DNA of 64,000 nt from positions 43,662 through 107,661 of the forward strand of contig MGUG01000005.1 in NCBI GenBank assembly GCA_001799845.1. The letters are read 5' to 3'. The notes beneath the pieces are model-generated. The model had not been told where the DNA came from and searched no databases. It saw only the letters and a program-made list of their open reading frames with translations. Source of the DNA: Elusimicrobia bacterium GWC2_64_44 (GTDB taxonomy: Bacteria; Elusimicrobiota; Elusimicrobia; Elusimicrobiales; UBA9959). Shown here one piece after another: positions 58,366 to 64,000 of this stretch (position 1 is the first letter of the stretch; every line of letters begins with the position of its first letter). Position numbers and translations under genes: made by a program.

Positions 58366-59364
58366 TTAAGGACGCCCTTTCTTTGAATGCCCCTGGGGGG
58401 CCTTCCTGGCCCCATCCTTCTCCCCGAATTTAAAGGTTAGGCTCATCCGTTGCATACTCCCCATCTCGCCCATCGGCACAAAACCATAATTCATCATAAA
58501 ATTGGATGCCTTAAAACCAATACCAGCGTTAACACCTACCGGCAAACCGCCTAACCCTCCCTCCCCCACACCCATCGCGCGTGATAACCCGCCGTTCAGA
58601 ACAAACCCGCTGCCCATATTTAAACCCAGCCCCAGCCCGAATACCAGGCTGCTTTCAGGGATATTCCCGCTCAGGTTGAATACCGCTTCCAGCCCGCCGC
58701 CTACGTTCACCGCCATCCCGGCCGCCGCGGTAAGCGGCAACGACTCGCTTTTTGACATATACTTCATCGGGCTGCCGATATTGCGCACTGAAAGGCCCAC
58801 CTTGTACGGATATGCGTCATACTTGTCACCGGCGAACACCGCCCCAAGATCCATAGCGAACGCGGAGGCAGACTCACGCTCTATGGTTGAAGTTATATAT
58901 TTAAACGTAACGCCGCCAGTGAACTGACCGAAGTTCTTACCCGCACTTAGGTTAACCGCCATGTCAGCAGCGCCGAATCCGCCGGTAGGCGCGCCCTGCG
59001 CGTCGCGCCCTTCAAAACTATTGGCTGACACGCGCGTAACTGACAAGCCCCCGTTAAAACTTTCGCCATAATGGCCGTAACCAGCATTCAAGAAGTTGTA
59101 CCCCTCAAGGTGTGAGCCGTATGAGCTCTGAAACTCGCTCTGCTTCATTAGGCCCACCAGCGCAGGGTTATCCATTATCCCGCCCATCCCACTGCCTGAA
59201 ACTACCGCGCTGCCGCCAAGGCCCATCGACTGCGCGCTAGCAGGGATCTTTAAGAACGCGGCGGCCGAGGTCTTGGCCCCGCCTTGAACCGGCGGACAAA
59301 ACAGGCACCCCATCGACAGCAGTGCCAGGGGGATCAGGCGGGTTTTGGCGGTTATCCGTTTCAT
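58366..59364 (-). CDS. PorV/PorQ-like outer-membrane protein
   Basis: About 332 residues from the ATG at 59364, which begins the signal peptide (MKRITAKTRLIPLALLSMGCLF). The barrel opens with TSAAAFLKIPASAQSMGLGGSAVVSGSG and GIMDNPALVGLMKQSEFQSSYG, the PorV/UPF0164 signature, and ends in TFKFG-type strands. It is a paralog of the N-terminal half of the gene at 43934 but lacks the TPR tail. It precedes, on the same strand, nothing but a convergent regulator; the giant sorting-domain protein lies upstream. Confidence 0.82.
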   Translation of the reverse strand: MKRITAKTRLIPLALLSMGCLFCPPVQGGAKTSAAAFLKIPASAQSMGLGGSAVVSGSGMGGIMDNPALVGLMKQSEFQSSYGSHLEGYNFLNAGYGHYGESFNGGLSVTRVSANSFEGRDAQGAPTGGFGAADMAVNLSAGKNFGQFTGGVTFKYITSTIERESASAFAMDLGAVFAGDKYDAYPYKVGLSVRNIGSPMKYMSKSESLPLTAAAGMAVNVGGGLEAVFNLSGNIPESSLVFGLGLGLNMGSGFVLNGGLSRAMGVGEGGLGGLPVGVNAGIGFKASNFMMNYGFVPMGEMGSMQRMSLTFKFGEKDGARKAPQGHSKKGRP

Positions 59365-59411
59365 ACCAATAGGATAATCGGTTTTCCGCACCGCGTCCAC
59401 GAAAGATATTT

Positions 59412-59478
59412 ACAAGGAAACAGGCCGTTATCTCACAGGGGGAACCTGTAAAAACGGCCTGTTTCTTGTAGTTTTTTT
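59412..59478 (-). terminator. Long hairpin after the giant surface-protein gene
   Basis: acaaggaaacaggccgtt and aacggcctgtttcttgt form a 17-bp, near-perfect stem. The T-run (TTTTTTT) is on the plus-strand side, so on the minus strand the tail is weak; still it lies right after the minus-strand stop. Confidence 0.6.
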
Positions 59479-59520
59479 ACTTCTTCTTGTATCTCCCGAC
59501 CTACAGCTGTGATGAACGAC

Positions 59521-62500
59521 CTACCGAATCACAGCGAACTTCCCCTTCCTGATCGTTTCACCACCGGCTCCGCTGATCTTTATAAGGTAGAAGTACGCGC
59601 CGCTGGCCGCCCCTTTGGCGTCCCATTCGTATTCATAGGCGGACACCAGTTGATTGTTCCTGTTCACCAGTAAAGGACCGCCAGTAAGCGTCTTTTTGTG
59701 TATTACCCTGCCAGTAAAGTCTATTACTTTTATTTCCACTTTATCGGCCGTCTCGGTCTCTATGTGAAACACAGGTCTGGCCCCATTCTTGGCCGGATTG
59801 GGGAACACATACACGCTGCCCACTATCTCAGGCGTGCTCAAAACAGGCACCATACTGAACAACCTGTACACCGAGAATATCTCCGTCTCAGCGTTCATAG
59901 TATTATCCACAGGGTCATACGTGGAAACCAGCGGCGTCCAGACCCCGGTGGCATCGTCCCAGGCGTAGATGCCAACCACGCTCTGCATTGTTGCCGATAC
60001 GGTTGCAGACCGCCTAACCGGCACCTTGATCCTTATGGGGCTCGACGCCGTGTAATTTTCCGGCAGGACCCTGACACCGGCCGCTATCGGGACTATTTTC
60101 TGAAGTTTCGCCCTGGCTTCACGTTCAGCCAACAGTTCGTCATCATCAATACTTTCGTCAACTACGCTTACCAAGACCGGGTCGGTAATTGACATGGGCG
60201 CTATTGTGACGCTTGCGCTTGCGGCAAGAATCACACTACCCACTGAGGAGACCACAGCATCGGTCCTTTGCCGATTGTTTATGGTAAGACTGACGGAGGC
60301 CGCGGCCATGTTGCTACCCGTGTCATAGGCCCGGACACTTATCACGTGAACGCCATTAGTGAATTTAAGCGTATTCAACTTATATATGTACGGAGCAATC
60401 CCATCGATAACTTTTAACACATTATCGACGTAAAACCCGACCCTGTCCACCCCGTTAGCATCAGAAGCGGAAACGGTTACATACACCGTACCGGACACGG
60501 TAGCGCCGTTTGACGGCGCCGTAATGGAAACTGCAGGCGGAGTGATATCCGTCATCGAGTTAAACACTGCTACCGTAACCTGGGCCTGCGCGGAATTACC
60601 GGCCGCATCGTAAGCCTTTACAACGATCACATGCGTCCCGTTGCTAAGCAGGGTGGTATCCAATGCGATTGAATATGGCGCGGCGGCGGCAAGGCCTTTA
60701 AGCATGTTGTCAGTATAAAGCTCGACGCGAGCCACTCCTATATTATCTGCAGCGGCAACCGAGACCATAACAATCCCCGAAACTCCCGCGCCGGCGGACG
60801 GGGCAGTAATGAAAACTACCGGCACTATAACATCGGCTGCTGCCAATGTGGTGGCCCAGCCTGAAGCGCTGTTAGCTGACACATTGCCCGCCGCGTCAGA
60901 AGCACGCAACCTGGTGTAATACGGCGTCTGCGCCGACAGCCCGGCTATGGCTACAGAAGTCACATTGCCAAGCGCAAGGTTACTATACCCAGCAACAAAG
61001 CTGGTGAACCCGGAATTAAGCGATACGTCCAGCTGGTATCCGGTTACACCCACATTGTCGGTAGCGGCGGCCCAGCCAAGCGTGAAGCCAGTGTCGCTTA
61101 TATTAGAGACCACAAGCCCGGCCGGCGCATTGGGCGAGGTAGAATCCGGCGCGGCCAGCGTAGTGGCCAACCTTGAAGCGCTATTAGCCGATATATTACC
61201 AGCCGCATCATAAGCGCGCAACCTGGCATAATACGGCGTCTGCGCCGACAGCCCGGCTATGGCTACAGAAGTCACATTGCCAAGCGCAAGGTTACTATAC
61301 CCAGCCACAAAGCTGGTGAACCCGGAATTAAGCGATACGTCCAGCCGGTATCCGGTTACACCCACATTGTCGGTAGCGGCGGCCCAGCCAAGCGTGAAGC
61401 CGGTATCGCTTATATTCGAGGATACCAGCCCGCTCGGTATATTAGGCGCGACAACATCCGGCCCGAGCAGCGTCGAGGTTAAAAGCACCGACTGATTAGC
61501 CGAGACATTACCGGCCGCGTCGTAAGCGCGCACACGGGCGTAATACGGCGTCTGCGCCGACAGCCCTGATATACCTACAGAAGTCACATTACCCAAATTA
61601 AGGTTATTGTAACCCGCGACAAAGCTGGTGAACCCGGAATTTAGCGATACGTCCAGCCGGTATCCGGATACACCCACGTTGTCGGTCGCCGCTGACCAGC
61701 CAAGCGTATACCCCATGTCGCTTATATTAGATGACACCAGGCCGGTAGGCGCGTTCGGCGGCGTTACATCGGGCGCGGCCAGCGTAGTGGCCAGGCGTGA
61801 AACGCTGTTGGCTGAAACATTGCCCGCCGCGTCATAAGCGCGCAACCTGGCATAATACGGCGTCTGCGCCGACAGCCCGGCTATGGCTACAGAAGTCACA
61901 TTGCCAAGCGCAAGGTTACTATACCCAGCCACAAAGCTGGTGAACCCGGAATTAAGCGATACGTCCAGCCGGTATCCGGTTACACCCACATTGTCGGTAG
62001 CGGCGGCCCAGCCAAGCGTGAAGCCGGTATCGCTTATGTTAGAAGCTGCAAGCCCCGTCGGCGCGTTAGGCGCGGTAACATCGGGCGCGGCCAGTGTTGT
62101 AACCAGCAGCGGCGCCTGATTAACCGATATATTACCAGCCGCGTCATAAGCGCGCAACCTGGCATAATACGGCGTCTGCGCAGACAGCCCGGCTATGGCT
62201 ACAGAAGTCACATTCCCAAGCGCAAGGTTACTATACCCAGCCACAAAGCTGGTGAACCCGGAATTAAGCGAGACGTCCAGCCGGTATCCGGTTACCCCCA
62301 CGTTGTCGGTAGCGGCGGTCCAGCCCAGCATGAAGCCGGTGTCGCTTATGTTAGAAGCCACAAGGCCGGTCGGCGCGTTAGGCGCGGTAACATCGGGCGC
62401 AGCCAGCGTTGTAACAAGCAGCGGCGCCTGATTAGCCGATATATTCCCCGCCGCGTCATAAGCGCGCAGCCTGACATAATACGACGTCTGCGCAGACAGC

Positions 62501-64000
62501 CCGGCTATGGCTGCGGAAGTCACCTTGCCAAGCGCAAGGTTACTATACCCAGTCACAAAGCTGGTGAACCCGGAATTAAGTGAGACGTCCAGCCGGTAGC
62601 CCGTTACCCCCACGTTATCCGTTGAAGCAGTCCAGCCCAGCATGAAGCCGGTGTCGCTTATGTTAGAAGCCACAAGGCCGGTCGGCGCGTTAGGCGCAGT
62701 AACATCGGGCGCGGCCAACGTTGTAACCAGCAACGGCGCCTGATTAGCCGATATATTCCCCGCCGCATCATAAGCGCGCAGCCTGGCATAATACGGCGTC
62801 TGCGCCGATAGACCAGAGACTACGGTAGAAGCCACACTGCCCAAGTCCTTGTTGCTGTAACCCGTGACAAAGCTGGTGAACCCGGAATTAAGCGACACAT
62901 CCAGCCGGTAACCGGCCACGCCAACATTATCAGCGGCCGCGGTCCAGCCCAAAGTGAAGCCGGCGGCGCCTATATTAGAAGCTGCCAGCCCCAAAGGCGC
63001 GGTCGGCGACGAAACATCAAGCGTAGTGGTCAGAAGCGAAGCGCTGTTGGCAGACACGTTCCCGGCAGCGTCATAAGCGCGCAAGCGGGCATAATAAGCG
63101 ACGCCATCGCTCAGCCCAGATATCAACGAGCTGGTAACAGCGCCGACATCCTTGCTGTTATAGCCGCTGACGAAACTGGTGAACCCGGAATTAAGCGATA
63201 CGTCCAGCCTGTAGCCCACTACTCCCACATTGTCAGTGGAAGCGGTCCAGCCCAAAGTGAACGCCGAGCCGCCCACATTAGACGCTGCCAGTCCCGCCGG
63301 CACCGTCGGTGATGAGGTGTCTATGGTAGTAACTGGCAACGAAGCGCTGTTAGGCGAAACGTTCCCCGCCGCGTCATAAGCGCGCAGCCTGGCGTAATAT
63401 GCCGTGCCGGCTGAAAGCCCGGCAATGTTAGTGCGGACCACATTCCCGATATCTTTATTGCCATAGCCGGCCACAAAACTGGTGAACCCAGAATTAAGCG
63501 ACACGTCCAGCCGGTAACCGGCCACCCCCACATTATCCGTGGCCGCCGTCCAGCCCAGCGTGAACGCCGCGCTGCTGATATTCGACGCCACTAGTGCGCT
63601 CGGCACCGTAGGGTATGAGATATCCGCCACATTAACCGTTATTGACGCCAACGAGCTATTACCCGCAACATCGTAAGCCCGCACCGCCAAAGCATGGTTG
63701 GCAGCGCTCACCCCGCTCGTATTCCAGGCATAACTGTACGGGCTTGACGTATCGGTAGAAGCCGACACCCCGTCTATATAGAACACAACCCTGTCTACAT
63801 CAACATTATCTGCAGCTGCGGCGTTGATAGCTACCGAGCCGGTTACTGTGGAACCGTTCGCCGGGGCAGAAACAGACACCGTCGGCGCTATAATGTCTGC
63901 CAACTCCACACTTATCGCGCACACTTTGGCATTATTTACCACGCCCGTGAACTGGATACTGATCTGCCCACCCGTGACCGTTACGGGGATTGACCTGTCC
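59521..64000 (-). CDS. Giant surface protein with nine FN3 repeats and a type IX-like sorting domain (5' partial)
   Basis: The frame stays open to the window edge; the ORF-track start (63942) is an internal GTG, because RSIPVTVTGGQISIQFTGVV precedes it in frame and looks like the end of a malectin-type carbohydrate domain. Then follow an Ig-like domain (SAPANGSTVTGSVAINAAAAD), nine FN3 domains of about 102 residues, two more Ig-like domains, a ZU5- or PPC-like stretch and a C-terminal sorting domain (VYVFPNPAKNG, VEIKVIDFTGRVI, SGAYFYLIKISG, RKGKFAVIR). With the PorV proteins in the window this suggests type IX secretion. Likely adhesin or glycan-binding protein. Confidence 0.85.
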   Translation of the reverse strand, partial: DRSIPVTVTGGQISIQFTGVVNNAKVCAISVELADIIAPTVSVSAPANGSTVTGSVAINAAAADNVDVDRVVFYIDGVSASTDTSSPYSYAWNTSGVSAANHALAVRAYDVAGNSSLASITVNVADISYPTVPSALVASNISSAAFTLGWTAATDNVGVAGYRLDVSLNSGFTSFVAGYGNKDIGNVVRTNIAGLSAGTAYYARLRAYDAAGNVSPNSASLPVTTIDTSSPTVPAGLAASNVGGSAFTLGWTASTDNVGVVGYRLDVSLNSGFTSFVSGYNSKDVGAVTSSLISGLSDGVAYYARLRAYDAAGNVSANSASLLTTTLDVSSPTAPLGLAASNIGAAGFTLGWTAAADNVGVAGYRLDVSLNSGFTSFVTGYSNKDLGSVASTVVSGLSAQTPYYARLRAYDAAGNISANQAPLLVTTLAAPDVTAPNAPTGLVASNISDTGFMLGWTASTDNVGVTGYRLDVSLNSGFTSFVTGYSNLALGKVTSAAIAGLSAQTSYYVRLRAYDAAGNISANQAPLLVTTLAAPDVTAPNAPTGLVASNISDTGFMLGWTAATDNVGVTGYRLDVSLNSGFTSFVAGYSNLALGNVTSVAIAGLSAQTPYYARLRAYDAAGNISVNQAPLLVTTLAAPDVTAPNAPTGLAASNISDTGFTLGWAAATDNVGVTGYRLDVSLNSGFTSFVAGYSNLALGNVTSVAIAGLSAQTPYYARLRAYDAAGNVSANSVSRLATTLAAPDVTPPNAPTGLVSSNISDMGYTLGWSAATDNVGVSGYRLDVSLNSGFTSFVAGYNNLNLGNVTSVGISGLSAQTPYYARVRAYDAAGNVSANQSVLLTSTLLGPDVVAPNIPSGLVSSNISDTGFTLGWAAATDNVGVTGYRLDVSLNSGFTSFVAGYSNLALGNVTSVAIAGLSAQTPYYARLRAYDAAGNISANSASRLATTLAAPDSTSPNAPAGLVVSNISDTGFTLGWAAATDNVGVTGYQLDVSLNSGFTSFVAGYSNLALGNVTSVAIAGLSAQTPYYTRLRASDAAGNVSANSASGWATTLAAADVIVPVVFITAPSAGAGVSGIVMVSVAAADNIGVARVELYTDNMLKGLAAAAPYSIALDTTLLSNGTHVIVVKAYDAAGNSAQAQVTVAVFNSMTDITPPAVSITAPSNGATVSGTVYVTVSASDANGVDRVGFYVDNVLKVIDGIAPYIYKLNTLKFTNGVHVISVRAYDTGSNMAAASVSLTINNRQRTDAVVSSVGSVILAASASVTIAPMSITDPVLVSVVDESIDDDELLAEREARAKLQKIVPIAAGVRVLPENYTASSPIRIKVPVRRSATVSATMQSVVGIYAWDDATGVWTPLVSTYDPVDNTMNAETEIFSVYRLFSMVPVLSTPEIVGSVYVFPNPAKNGARPVFHIETETADKVEIKVIDFTGRVIHKKTLTGGPLLVNRNNQLVSAYEYEWDAKGAASGAYFYLIKISGAGGETIRKGKFAVIR
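60846..63630 (-). repeat. Nine tandem FN3-coding repeats of about 303-312 bp
   Basis: The middle copies (about 60,900-62,800) are nearly identical in DNA, with a 312-bp period shown by repeated ggctatggctacagaagtcac starting at 60947, 61259, 61883 and 62195. Outer copies diverge more. Recent unequal recombination or gene conversion is indicated. Confidence 0.92.

Noticed and set aside
60846-63630. Regular repeats as a CRISPR array
   Set aside because: The period is about 312 bp and the units are coding FN3 domains; there are no short repeats with unique spacers.

Overview
The window is a GC-rich stretch of a Gram-negative bacterial chromosome with dense, mostly co-directional gene blocks. 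Outer-membrane barrels, a lipoprotein, PorV-type proteins, a protein ending in a type IX-like C-terminal sorting domain, many SUMF1/HEAT/TPR/kinase proteins and an anaerobe-flavoured purine-catabolism set suggest a free-living, environmental Elusimicrobiota-like organism. That assignment is inference from gene content, because no rRNA, tRNA or ribosomal gene lies in the window.

Bases 1-9,900 carry small housekeeping and stress genes. These are a DUF5666-like Met/Lys-rich secreted protein, a DUF4912 protein, an exported Fe/Mn superoxide dismutase with a desulforedoxin-like gene absent from the ORF track, a VOC protein, a HEAT-repeat protein, a rubrerythrin-like protein, an exported dienelactone hydrolase, a CarF/PEDS1-like plasmalogen desaturase, an HPPD-like dioxygenase and DUF1428.

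Bases 9,938-32,674 are organised around molybdoenzyme-based purine or azaheterocycle catabolism. moeB, the two xanthine dehydrogenase subunits and moaD form one operon. mocA and xdhC sit in the next operon with pfkA, an ion transporter and an adenylate cyclase. An 8-oxoguanine-deaminase-like amidohydrolase, a fused dihydropyrimidine-dehydrogenase-like flavoprotein and SsnA follow. Two TPR-containing Ser/Thr kinases are interleaved. A YtrA-type GntR regulator with a clear promoter and operator then drives an ABC transporter (32,733-35,979).

Bases 36,089-47,619 hold the most striking system. One minus-strand block runs histidine kinase, response regulator, PorV-TPR outer-membrane protein, histidine kinase, MotA, a FliF-FliG fusion, two large coiled-coil proteins, MotB. 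It looks like an ion-driven rotary motor (stator, membrane ring and torque domain) with no rod, hook, filament or export gene beside it.

Bases 47,842-57,439 are an accessory region rich in response regulators. It contains five loci with the same ~98-bp promoter module and the same signal-peptide/N-terminal segment but different mature domains. One of them is a SUMF1-fold protein that looks like a diversity-generating retroelement (DGR) target: a variable-region-like 3' end, a perfect 18-bp hairpin and a shortened DGR-type HRDC gene, but no reverse transcriptase. The same region has a start-less pseudogene, an inverted duplication and an OPT-transporter fragment joined to a low-GC TraB/GumN-like gene.

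Bases 57,670-64,000 carry an OmpR-type regulator, a PorV-like protein and a giant surface protein (nine FN3 repeats plus Ig-like domains and a sorting domain) whose 5' end lies outside the window.
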